NCBI RefSeq assembly: GCF_016920785.2
Contig: NW_024609857.1
Coordinates: 9,691,618-9,755,617, forward strand
Direction of reading: 5' to 3'
Length of the DNA stretch: 64,000 nt
Origin: Ixodes scapularis
Lineage: Eukaryota > Arthropoda > Arachnida > Ixodida > Ixodidae
Position 1 is the stretch's first letter; each line of letters starts with the position of its first letter. The position numbers and the translations under genes are program-made. The notes below the pieces were generated by a model. It searched no databases, had not been told where the DNA came from, and was given only the letters and a program-made list of their open reading frames with translations. Positions 21,197 to 32,800 of the stretch are shown here, piece after piece.

Positions 21197-21611
21197 AGGG
21201 ATGGTGAACCGAAAATATCAGGATGCTACAATCCCTACAGTACTACTCGTAAGGCGATATCTCGAATCGATGGCCGTACGCTTGTGAAAAAGAAAACAAA
21301 ACAAAAAAAAAAAACGGTTGCGATTGAACGAGGCCGACGATGCGCGTGACGTCAAGATATCTCGTTTCCTCCTCTCTTCGTTTCGCCCCCTCAAAGCGGC
21401 AAGGCGGAGAAGACGCCAGGCCGTTCCCTCTCCTTCTCGGAGAAACAAAACGTAAACATATCTGTCAAATGCGCCTCCTTTTTCGAAAAAAAAAAATACG
21501 GTCATCTGTTCGATATATCGTTGTATGAATGATGTTTTGATGTTTGTAGCATCCCGTTGCACGCTTTTGCCGCCGTGCTTTGTGGAAACCCGATTTCGGT
21601 TCAGCATCCCT
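21197..21611. mobile_element. TTAA-flanked inverted-repeat element, group A copy 2
   Basis: The left end AGGGATGGTGAACCGAAA and the right end TTTCGGTTCAGCATCCCT are inverted repeats bordered by TTAA (21193-21196 and 21612-21615). The 415 bp element has no transposase-like frame; the ORFs crossing it extend outside its ends. Confidence 0.8.
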
Positions 21612-23954
21612 TTAAGGAGTGAAGGCAGGATCGAGGGCGTAAGAACGACACAAATCATTAACTTGTTGTGCAGCACAACACGGTACACTGCAAAGCAATT
21701 TTTTTCCATTTTTTTTATGTGGGTTGGTTTTGTGCTGGTGCGTATTCAACTCCTACAATATAGTCGGCACAAAACGGCCCATGTGAGTGGTCGTACCACT
21801 CCAGACAAATCGTTCCTTTTCAGAAGAGACACAAGACAGCGTTTATCAAAGGAAAACTCACTTCACGCAGTATAAAATTAGCGTAACCAATTTAACTTTC
21901 CACAAGTGTGTAATGCCCGGCTTCGCGAAAGAGACTGTTTTAAAGAAAAAAAAAAACGACATCGCGTTTGGAACCATTGCACCTCATCGCGGAGAAGCCC
22001 ATTCATCGTAGAATCCCACTATGTATGGGACTGCTTATATCAAGTTATACGGTTCCTAACTTTCTTCTGGGCTCTCACGCACGCGTTGACGTCGACGGCG
22101 GTCGTTGGCAGTGCTGACGCCACACATTCCCATCCCAGACGCGGCCTTCCTTGCTCAAAATGTTTTGATAGACGGCTGCGTGGGAAAAACACACACGCAC
22201 GCACAAATGGGCCCCAGAGAACGAAATAGAAACATTGTTTCTGTTTCCCTATAGCGTGGAAAAATTTCCCCACTCGGGAAGAGGGGCGGGAGTCCGTACA
22301 CAGAACACCATGGGGAGGATCGTCTGAAAGATTGGGGTCCTACACTTTTATTGGACCGGGTTTTCCCGCTTCTGCACGTTTATGCATAGTTATGCGAACG
22401 TGCATAAATCTCGGCGATGCTACGGTGGTGGTGGTGGCTTCACCCGTCGCTCTTTTGCCACGCAGATGTTGAAGCAGCAAGCACCCTCTTTCTCGTCGTC
22501 TCCGTCGCGCTCTCCCAAATCCCCCCCCCCCCCCCCCTCCCTAAAGCTCAACCCAGGGTTCGAGCTACGAACCACGGGCGGTGGCGCGTGAGCGCGCAAG
22601 CCACCCGCCAGGAAATCCAATTACACACAGAATAGGTCCCCGACGCGAAGGATATATGGCTATTTCCTGCGCGCTTGTATCTGCAGCGCGCGCGAGTGGT
22701 GGGCGATGCATAAAGTAGAAGAGCGCGGGTCCCGCGAGTGAAGCCATAGGCCCGGGTCGTCTTGCGGCCAGCCGATACTCATGAGGCTGCCTACGCTGCT
22801 CTGCTCGGCTGCCGAAATATTTTGAGGGCTTCTGCGCGGGGAAACCCGAGATTTTTCTCTCGTGGTTGCCAACTTTGCAAATCACGCAGCCACTTATCAT
22901 TTTTCTTTTTATTTCGGCCCGTGAAATCGCACGAATATATATATATCTATATTACCTTTTTCGCTTTTCAAATCTTGCTTTTTGAAAAAAGTTTCACTTT
23001 TTCAATCTTGTGTTTCTTGTTTTTCATTGTTCGGGAGAGTAAGCTGTCACTGGAGTTATTGTAGCCACTTTGTTAAATAGCTACAATAAAAGTTTGGGTG
23101 TTCCTTAACATTTTGTTGTGATCTACACCTTTCTACCTTTTTTCTTTTCAAGATATAAACTATGAAAGTCGTAATGACCTTTCTAAGATACCCTGCATTT
23201 TCAAGAAGACAAACAAAAGCTTGCGGTGGATAATAAACATGAGCTTGAAACTTTCTCGTTTGAAAGTTTGTAAATAACAAATCATGAAGATATCTTCTTT
23301 CGGAACGTGTGTCGTTACCTATTTTACTCAGCAGCCGAATATAGCCATAATAATATATTTATTTCCCGGCTTAATTGAACTTGAAGAAGGAGCATCGATT
23401 AGATGCCAATAATCGATTGGCTCCATTCTGTGCAGGGAGTTATCTGCTCAGACCTCTTCAGAAAGTGGTCCCACAGTGCTTTGTTCCAGTGGTGCAGCAT
23501 CAGTGGATGTATGTTATATTGAGAGTTGAAAGAGTGGCCAGTTGACTTTGTGCAATCCGAAGTTTTTTTTTTTTTTTTTTTTTTTGCAACTTCACGCTAA
23601 AAAAAAGAAAAAAATCCCCGCGAGACGACTTTTTTTGCAGAGCGCGCGAGAAGCCAATCACTGGAGTAAACAAAGAGGGCCCAGTGAATAATGAGACCTG
23701 AGAAGTGATCTGACTCAAACATGTCTACATTAGTCGATACACTGAATACGTGAAACGCCAGACTTAGTGTCCTATAGCAGATTACATTTTTAGATTAGCT
23801 TATTTTCGGTTTTGTTATTATCTAGTGATTGGCTTCCGTCTTGCTTCTCGAGGATATAAACTCGCGGAGATTCTGGAAATATTTTGTTGGCACTGAGCAT
23901 TCTTCAGTGCTAGGAGGAGTTCGCACTACAAGAGCCCCGGTTCGTGTTAATGAA
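21612..23954. other. No recognisable gene
   Basis: Contains a C run (22519-22536), a short TA repeat (22936-22946), T runs near 23562-23584 and GC-rich stretches at 22550-22850. No frame shows a domain, and no splice-site pairs stand out. Confidence 0.5.
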
Positions 23955-23960
23955 GTTGGC

Positions 23961-23992
23961 ATTCATTCATTCATTCATTTCATTCATTTGTT
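23961..23992 (-). repeat. TGAA-type 3' tail of the LINE
   Basis: About seven tetranucleotide units, ATTC on the plus strand and GAAT on the minus strand, directly follow the 3' end of the LINE. A run of this kind is the expected 3' tail rather than a random microsatellite. Confidence 0.65.
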
Positions 23993-24358
23993 TATTTTCT
24001 GTGCTCATGAACAGCTTGACGCCTTGGTAATGATGCACAACAAAATGTTCACAGGCTAGTTACTAAAGTCTTAAAATCTACGAAATTTGGGTTAAAAACA
24101 TCAATATCTGCTCTCCTGAGGGTATTGTAGAAGTGTTGAATACGGGTCATTGGAATGGTCTGGATAATGTGATTAACATGGAAATTTGGAGAAACCCGGA
24201 AAACTCGACTCGGAACGTAAATATTGATAGCAGATGTGAGATCTGGGTAATCAATTAATCCATGAATACATTTATACAGGAAAACAAGATCGCGCTCACG
24301 CCGTCTGGAACTCAAAGTAGGGCATTTGCATCGTTCCAAGAGTCTCGCATAAGAATAA

Positions 24359-25250
24359 AGGCCTGTTCACACATACAGCGGAGCGCTAAGTTAGCGCTAC
24401 GTGAGCGCTCCAAGGAGCGCTAATGTGGCGCTTCCTGGCGCGTGACTTAGTTCTAACATAGCGCGCGATTAGCGCTTCTGTAGCGCCTTGTTAGCGCTCC
24501 AGTAGCGCCTTGTTAGCGCTCCAGTAGCGCTTTGTTAGCGCTCCAGTAGCGCTTTGTTAGCGCTCCAGTAGCTCCTTATTAGCGCTTCAGTAGTGCTTCT
24601 TGTACCGCGGTGCTGCGGATTAGCGCGTGCACTGCGGTACCGGCTCCTGTTGTTGGGTGTGCGTCAGCAGCACCATGGCAGACATGTGGGATGCTGAAAT
24701 AGAAATGCGACAAATGCTCTTAAATACGCGATCAGTGCATATGTGTGTGAACAGCTTAACGCCCAGAAGAGCCTTCTGGGTGCGCCAAATCTTCCGCCAT
24801 CGAGATACCAAGGGAGTACCCGGCGAACCTTGTTCCCAGGCTGAGGGACCGAGACGCAGAGTTCCTTTGAAGGCGATTATTTTTAACTGCAGTGTCATCA
24901 CGCATATTGAATAGAAAGCGATCAGGTCGTACCTAACCAATTAGTCGCTCAGAGTCCATGACTCTGGATCGCCTGCCCGACCCTTTGCTTGGAGAGCGGC
25001 TGTTTTACTTCCTCTTCTTTCAATGCCAAAAGAAAAACAACAAAGGAATCGCCGTGCACGCGCGAGAGCGCTAACAAAGCGCTTCTGTGGCGCTAACAGA
25101 GCGCTTCTGTTGCGCTAACAGAGCGCTAACAAAGCGCTTCTGAAGTGCTAACAGAGCGCCACACCACGCGCTAGGAAGCGCCACATGAGCGCTCCTTGGA
25201 GCGCTCTCGTAGCGCTAACTTAGCGCTCCGCTGTATGTGTGAACCGGCCT
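24359..25250. mobile_element. TAA-flanked PIF/Harbinger-like element, group B copy 3
   Basis: The ends AGGCCTGTTCACACATACAG and, reverse-complemented, AGGCCGGTTCACACATACAG are flanked by TAA (24356-24358 and 25251-25253). Next to each end lies an array of imperfect 20-22 base units built on AGCGCTCCAGTAGCGC (24473-24582) and GCTAACAGAGCGCTTCTG (25067-25160). The unique centre contains a probable transposase remnant. At 892 bp with a residual coding part, it is a shrunken copy rather than a pure MITE. Its insertion into the LINE is clean. Confidence 0.85.
24675..24914 (+). pseudogene. Probable HARBI1-like transposase N-terminal remnant
   Basis: The Met at 24675 has a good context (CACCATGG). 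The frame reads MADMWDAEIEMRQ, then a PRRAFWVRQIFRHRDTKG block; a +1 shift is needed to follow LVPRLRDRDAEF, after which it ends. A basic RR-x2-WVR-x-IF segment followed by LVxxLRxxDxEF is how I remember the N-terminus of Harbinger nuclease proteins. The DDE catalytic region is missing. The host element's TAA duplication supports the same family independently. I cannot run a profile search, so the call rests on motif wording. Confidence 0.55.
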
Positions 25251-26620
25251 TAATAAACAGTACGACCAATGTAACGATCGTAAACAATTAAAAAAAAACG
25301 CTTTTGAACATTTTCAATCTCTTGGCTCGTAGAACTAACACAATTCCCAACTACAGAGAAAACTCCAACTTGATCCGGATTAACGAGAACTATAACCGAA
25401 GAATACAGGTTGATGTGGAGAACTCACGCGTGATTCTGGAATTACTCCCAGCTTACGCAAAGAGCCATTTATAAGGTTGTTAACATGTACAGTAAGGTAT
25501 AACGAAGAGTCTATGCATACACCAAGCTCACGCGTGCACTCGACTCTTCGCAGAGGATCATTGCCAATCTGGTAACAAAAGTTAAATTTTTCTACCTTTC
25601 TAGACAAAGACATAATAACGGCTTTAGAAGGATTGAGGGTTAGCATGTTCTGACGACACCAATTGCACACCACGCCTAACATTCTCCATTTCACAGTCTT
25701 CCAAGGATATGATCTGCCTAAGCCACTTGACATCATCTGCATATTGCAAGACGACCGAATTGCGAACAATCGAGCTCAAATCATTAATAAAAACATTGAA
25801 AAAGATGGGCCCATGTATGGAGCCTTGCGGCACACCAGAAGAAGAAACATAAGGCCGGGAGTGATGTCCAAGAACACGAACAAAATTGTGTCTATTAGAC
25901 AAATAATCTAGGAACAGGGAACAAAGGGAGGTACTCGCGCCGTAGGATTCTAGTTTTTGTACAAGGAGCGAATGGTCTACTAGGTCAAAAGCCTTAAAGA
26001 GATCAAATTATACAACGTCTACCTGTCAACGTTGACACACAGTAGGCGAAACAAAATTCAAAAAAAGACACCAGATTTGTCTCAACAGACCTTTCACGCA
26101 CGAAGCCGTGTTGTGAAGGGCTTATCTTATGCTTAAAAAAGTTTGAAATGCGCTCAAATAAAACAATTTTATAGACCTTAGCAAAGGGAGATAGTAACGA
26201 TGCAGGTCTGTATTTTTTTTACGTCATCCGTTCTGCCATTTTTATGTACTGGCACAGTAATAGAATACTTCCACAGGGAAGGAAATGTAAGGCTCTGCAA
26301 CGACCAGTTAAAAATATGCCTTAAAACGGGCGCAAAAATAGAGGAGCATCCTTTAACAATGAAGCTTGGAATGCCGTCAAATGCAACTGATAACTTTGGC
26401 TTCCGTTTCCTGATAGCAAGTTCAATATCAGTAATTTCAAAAGATAAAATTGACAGGTGATCACTGGCATTATCGCTGACGCCATGCACAGGCAGTTCAC
26501 TTTGGCCGCAAGAATAAACCGAAGAAAAATAACTCGCGAATGCATTTCACACATCTTCGGGCTCAGACAGCATATCACCTAAGGAGTCAGCCATGATTGA
26601 TGCTCTCTAAGCTTTGCGTG

Positions 26621-28444
26621 AACGTGTGAGTTTAAGGAGTTTGCCGTGCACAATCGGCAGTTGGATCAGGCTTCTATCATCGTGAGCGCTGAACTTCTGT
26701 TGGCAACTGACTGTTTAAGAAATGCCCAAGGTGCGTTAAACGAGTCACTAATTGTAATTGCGCAGATCAAATCACTAAGTAGAATGGAAAAGTTGCAAAG
26801 TCAATTTTCGTTAAAATATTAACAATCAAAGTTTTGTTTGTGTAACACGAGAGAAATCAAGCAAACCTCTCCTCGTCTTAATTTGTACTACAACATAATC
26901 AACACGGAAGAAAAATCAAACAAACAATGAAGCCTCAGCATTAAATAAATAAAACAACATACGTTAGATTGTCTTTTTTATGTTCAAGGTTGCTTTTTGC
27001 ATTATATTGCTTTTATTTATTTACCTAAATTCTGCGTTGTTAATGTATCGCAGTTCTTCCACAAAATCGCCTCGACAATTCATCCCAGCTCCAATGCAAC
27101 CCATGTCAGAGTCGGCTTTGATGCCCCAAACAACCCCCTAACGGCTTAAGCACTCCATTAGGACCCGCGCCTAAACCAAACCCCCCGAACGCGTAAACCA
27201 CAAACTCCACACAAACTACAAACCACGTACAAGCTGCGAACCCCGCACAAACTCCAACCCAGGCAACAACATGGAAAGCAGGACGACACATCCCCGTGGA
27301 AGCGTCTCTGCAGCTCCGCTCGCCCCTAGTAGGCTGACAGACTGTTACACGAAAACTGGACGCCTGCATGGAACAGCCAAGCCTGCCAAGCTTGCCACAG
27401 GCCACGTGGTGTCGCTTTCCGTATGAAACCGTGCTCCCAGATCTGAACCACGTGACAAAAAACACCACGCGAAGGGAGCCGAGTCATGTGCCGCAAGAGG
27501 GGCGGTTGAATGGTCCGTCGAGCTCGTAGCTTCCGCCGCACTGTCAAGAACGTAGCCATAGCCGGTGTGGTGTATTCATCCGTCCTCTTTCCAGTCAGAC
27601 CACGCAGGGTCCCATCTGGCGTCGCTCTCACGCCATCGCATTCGACAGGGAACAGGGGGGCCTTATCCGTTGCCCGAACGCCCCACTCCTCCCCATCCTT
27701 GGAAGAGCCTTAACCGGAGATGGGGCTTCGAGAATGTTATCCATCTTATCCTAATCCGGGCTCGCTGAGCCATCGGGGGTTTGCGAGGGAAACACTCGAG
27801 CCGCCGTCGCTCGAATCGTCGCCGTCTTCGTAGTGTACGTACGAGGAGGTTCCGTGACAGGTCTCCTTGTTGCCGAGGTGTGTCCCAGGTTTCGTCTACG
27901 TCGCGGTTGACAGCCGCAGTATGCGCGAGCTGTTTGCGTAGTCCTTTAGCGCGTGTCGCTTGCCAGGCCTCCGGGAGTCTTGCGGACTCCTCGGGAGGAA
28001 AAGCTTTCATCTTGTGCAGTCGCTTCTCTTCCCTTTCCCCGTGTTTTGTATTTATTTATTTCTCGTTGGCTGCCTTCACTCGGGCGGAAGCTGTGACAGC
28101 GAAGAAGAACAATGCTCGTAAAGGGGACGGCCGTGGATCGATATCTCATTGTTCCCACTGCCTACTCGTCTTGCGTTTGCCGGCTTGAATGGCGGAGGAA
28201 GGCCTCTCAGGGAGTATCCCCGCCTAAGCGGTAGTCTGTATTGTAAACATCTCTATGGCGGCGGGCGGCGGCCGGAGTGTGGCTGAGATGCCGGTAGCGG
28301 TGTGTGGAGACTAGAATGTTGCGCTGTCGGTGGAGAAAGATGAAGACATCCTCCTGCGGCGTGTTGTCGCCAGGATGCTCAGCTCAAACACAGCCGGCTG
28401 AACATATTGTAGGTACCCAGCAAGTTATGAGTATGTGTCACACG

Positions 28445-28448
<4 letters not shown>
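26621..28448. other. No recognisable gene
   Basis: 26750-27100 is AT-rich. 27110-28300 is GC-richer and holds overlapping frames up to 135 codons on both strands with no domain. A short ATG-led frame at 28304 near a GGCGGGCGGCGGCCGG stretch could be a 5' exon but lacks a convincing donor. Confidence 0.45.

Positions 28449-28529
<81 letters not shown>
28449..28529. repeat. TA dinucleotide microsatellite
   Basis: About 40 uninterrupted TA units. It yields artificial Tyr-Ile frames on both strands. Shorter TA runs occur at 29849-29868, 32233-32256, 33229-33247 and 41104-41123. Confidence 0.98.
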
Positions 28530-28530
<1 letters not shown>

Positions 28531-29846
28531 TGGGACATCTATTGGGTTCAGATGATACTAAAACACGGCTTCCCGGTGTTTGCCTTTTTCCAGGTTTCCT
28601 GGCGCGAAGCAGGCTGGATAGATAACATTTTCTCTTCGCTAGCTCGATGACATTCAATAAAAGGCGTGCCTCTATCATTGCGAGTTCTGGTGCGCGAAGG
28701 CTTGCAGGCGAACTCTTAAACAAGGCTCTAGTCATTTGCGTAGCCTTATTACTTTTCAGAAAAAAAAAAAATAGTTTGAAAGCTTCTATAGGCAATACCT
28801 AAAAAATACCCGCTTCCACAAAAAAAAAAAAGAAGAATATATTACTCTATTCTTGGACACCATTGACCATGTGCTCTGGCAGGTATTGCGTGCTGTGGTT
28901 TTCAGACAATATAGTATAAAACATTGCGGTGGTTCTTTTTTCTAATGGCCGAATTCAACCGATATGTCTCTTTGTATTACACCGATACACCAATGACGTG
29001 CTAGCGATGACTTTTGTGCACTTCCATCCTGATTTTGTGCAAACAACCAGCATTCTCTCCATTATTCTTACGACAATATATTATCAAACCTATCCCCCCA
29101 AAAAAAAGCTTTGGGGCAATTATGACTGAGTCACAGCTATGCAGTGCATAGTAGTCATCTCAAGAAGGTGCGCCACGTGCCAATCCCACGTGCATTCTCT
29201 ACGGAATATATTAAAGGGACGCAACTTTGAAATAAATAAAGTTACGCCTTTCAACTTCTTCATACTGAAAAGTGAAAAACGCTATAACGGTCCTTGAAAG
29301 CAAAAAGAAAAAAAAAAAAGAGAAAGCGTTTTCAAAAGTTGTTTTAAGATAAAGTCTTAATATTTGTTCAAATGGAAAATTGAACCATTAGCTCGTGTTT
29401 TTTCAAGCTAACCCTTTTTCTCTCGTTTAAATAAGACATTATTTAAGTTGGCGAGTTCAAGATCTGCTTCATTTTAAGATTTATAGGAATATGTTTGGCT
29501 GGTATACACTGTTAAAAAGGGCTAGGTGATGGGCCACTCTTCGCCTATTTTAACTGTGTTTAAATTATTATTTTTTATCTTGGTCTTCAGTTACAACTGA
29601 ACTGCATTCTTGGTGTTTACGTGGGTGCTACACAAATACGTACTATATTCCACCCAGACATGTCTTCACGTATTCAGCACTGCACGGATGTATATTCTTT
29701 ACTCCAGTGTGTTGTGGGAATGGATAATTCCTTGCGCTTGAGCCTGTGCCTCATTTTTTTTTCTTTTAGGTTCAGCCATTTTTTTTAATGCTCAGCTCGC
29801 GCGTCTAGCGTAAGTGAGGAAATAGATAAAAAACTAAAAGCAAAAA

Positions 29847-29881
<35 letters not shown>

Positions 29882-32800
29882 GGTTTGCGTTTATTTACGC
29901 TAGGGCTAGACAGCGGCATTCTTTACGGGCTTTGGTTTCCATTTAGAAGCAATGGGAGTTTTCCGATCGCGTGAGGGCGTGACAGCGCCACCCCTTCGAG
30001 TACTTCCTGAACCACCCTGAACAACTGTTCCGACCACCGTGATTGAAACTGTGTGCCAATGTACTCACATGAAACAACTGTAGTGCGCTGATTGAAATAC
30101 TTTTGGATTGTGCTAAGTAGAAGCTTTTTTTTTTATAGAAATCTGATTTTTGAAAAGGCGAAGAAGAAGTGTTATGCATAAGTTCATGCAGGCAGGCGGC
30201 CTCAAGGCCTGTACCTCTACCAAGTCTGAAAACTCCTCCCATTCAGCCCCGGAGCCAAGGGGCCAACACGGAGAGATTAGGTTGTCTTACTAGAATGATA
30301 TAAAACACTGTAGGAGGGGCGAAGTGGCAGCGACGCCGCCGAGCCGCGGTGGCAGAGAAATACCCTTAAACGTGAAGGCCGTAACAAAGCGGTCCTTTTC
30401 ATTCTAGTCCGGCCGTGGTTTAGTGTAAGAATTGGAGTTGATTCAGTTGCTTGCTTCACAAATAAAAATGCAACAGCAGGAATGATGTCGAACAAATTTT
30501 GGGAGTATCAAATTGCACTAAGATACAAACACGGGCTCAGTAAATAATAATAAAAGGATAAATGTCGCATCGATTCGGTTCTTGTGAGCACGTTCGATCT
30601 GAAGGAAGTACTTAATAGCTTAGCATCAGTTTTTTTTTTTCTCTTTCCCTGTTTGCGCTTCATCCTGCATCATTCAGAAATTAATGTGATTAAAACGTTA
30701 CCTCCCTCCCCCCCCCCCCCCCCCCCCTCTTTGCGCAAAAAAAACAACAAAAAAACCGAGCACAAAAGAACAACACAATACTGCTTGTGGTCTTATGAGA
30801 TATGTTCTTTTGCAACTTTGACACAAATGTGTGCACATGCGATGACAACGCTGCTGTCCCCAGAGTAAGCGATCAGAAAGAATCACCGTAATGAAAGAAA
30901 CATTCTTATATTCACATCGCTGCTTTCGATCGCTTTTGTAAACCACTGATTGCCTACTCAAGTCAGCTTTTCGCCTACATTCCTTTTTTATTATTTATTT
31001 ATGTATTGTTTGGACAAGGCTCGAAAGTGGGGCCAGTACAAAAGTCTAAAAAATCTGACGAGGCACTCGCTTCTTACAGTTCACATATGTATGTAAATGA
31101 ACAGAAAAAAATGCAATCAGCTGAAAGTTGCAAACGCAAGCAAACTGATCGGCATTTCCGCGACAACATAATATATATATAAATAACAAAAACAGATACG
31201 ATACAAATTATGTAAAATACACGCATGATCGAATATATGGACGTAGACAAATAACGGAAAAACCCTAATAGCATCAAGAACAAAAACTCTACACGTTATT
31301 TTTTTTTTATTTGCAATAAAATGCGGTTCGCACTTCAATAAAATTTGACATGTGACTTGGAGTCGCGTTCACGTACAATAGTTACCGATTAACGTTACTT
31401 CTATCGTATATATAAAAAAAATTACGCTAAATTGTCAAATATAAAAAAAAGCGTGGAAAAACGAAGAACTGTATCCCCCAACTCAAGCTTGGCGCTTCCA
31501 TGACGCGGACATTGCCATTGTTGAAGTCTGTGGCGCGGGCATTCCAATCAATAACGCCTTGCTCTTTACTCGTGTCAGAAAAGGGTGGCGTATGGTCTGT
31601 ACGCATCTCTTGAGACGCGTTGAACGGAACCGCTTGACGAGTCAGTCCAACGAGGCGCTTTGACAGAGTATGGCACGGCGTCGTGGTGCAATGACCGAAT
31701 TGTCAGCTCTCTCGCAGGAAGAAGGATTGCTGTTCGTGCTTTGCTTTTATTTCAAAACTTCGTATCCATCATCGAATGAAGTCGAGAGTATGACACCTAA
31801 AGGAAAGAAAAAAAAAAAAAATCGGCAAGTGGCAAAGGGGCGAGAAAGGGGAATATATTAAGGCGTTAGAAACCATGGGCTTTTGAGTTTGGAAAAAGTT
31901 ACAGATACGCTAGTAAGCATGTTCATGGTCAGATAGACATAAAGCTGAAAAAAAATGCAATACGATTTGTGTAGAGTCGGGGAAAAAAAAATGATACAGG
32001 CATTGCGTCATGGTGTCTTTTCTCCGAGTTTCGCTTCTGTCGAAATCCTTTTTTTTTTTTTAAGAATACGGTTCATTTAAATGGCGCATTGACAACTTTG
32101 ACGTGCAAAATAGATGACTCCGACCCGCGCGTTAATAAAACCCCTTAACCTATTATGAAACAGATTCTTAATATATGCCTATGAATCTGAATACAATGTT
32201 TGTGAAATAACAACACAAATATAAATAAATAAATATATATATATATATATATATATTTAACATCTATTTCTTTTTTTTTGCTTCGTCTTCTACAATTTAT
32301 TTGGACTACGACCTGAGAGTTCCATTGTGTGATGATGCAGCACGATTTTAATTTTTGTTTGTACGCCTATTTCTCATTTTCATTGTCTGCCTGTCAAAAG
32401 AGCGTGAAAAAAAGAATAATCATTGAGCACGAATTTTTAACCTTTTCCTAACTTTTTTTTTTAATTCTTACCATATTGACACAGCATCGTCCGTCATGCG
32501 CAACAACTTCCTTTAGATCAAAGGAAAAAAAAACAAAAAAACAACACAGTCCCAGGACGAAACTTTCCTAAAAACGCTCAAATGTGCGCGTATAGCAAGC
32601 TCGCATGGCAAAGAGCAGCTACGGGGTTTAACGAGGCCCCGCGAAAGAAACGCGCGTTATTTACGGCGTCGGCTCCAAAGCGCTCAGCGAGTCCCTTAAT
32701 TTATTTGAATGTGGCCGAGCGGCAAGGAAAGGGTTTATGGTTCACTTTGGAACTTACTTTTTCCCGAGTTTGGACCAAGGATTTGCGCTGAAGGAATCTT

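Larger units (their letters stand above)
24049..26600 (-). pseudogene. LINE ORF2 reverse transcriptase, broken by an insertion
   Basis: Recognisable blocks in order: a LSFEITDIELAI segment before finger motifs (near 26430), FKAFDLVDHSLL (near 25990), SSGVPQGSIHGPIFF (near 25830), the catalytic QYADDVKWL (near 25740), and the thumb with WCRQNMLTLNPSK (near 25640) and TRELGVCIDSS (near 25530). The C-terminal piece SRRRERDLVFLYKCIHG is at 24320-24240. Frameshifts occur near 26200, 25990 and 25640. The FINDLS motif after GVPQGS places it with CR1/L2/Jockey-type enzymes. The split at 24358/25251 falls within the C-terminal domain, and the flanks re-join in frame if the inserted element and one TAA are ignored. 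Confidence 0.75.
23955..26620 (-). mobile_element. L2/CR1-type LINE, 5'-truncated, interrupted
   Basis: On the minus strand, reverse transcriptase motifs run from about 26600 to 25380 and the C-terminal end of ORF2 is at 24350-24049, followed by a short 3' region that closes in a TGAA repeat (the plus strand reads ATTC repeats at 23963-23990). TGAA tails are a feature of L2 elements. A group B element at 24359-25250 splits the coding sequence. No endonuclease or ORF1 is present, as expected for a 5'-truncated insertion. Confidence 0.75.

Noticed and set aside
28304..28795. Tyr/Ile-rich frames across 28449-28529
   Set aside because: They translate the TA microsatellite and have no coding meaning.
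29209..29260. Possible fourth group A element end (TTAA then AGGGACGC)
   Set aside because: Only one end is present; the local AACTTT...AAAGTT symmetry is too short to define an element.
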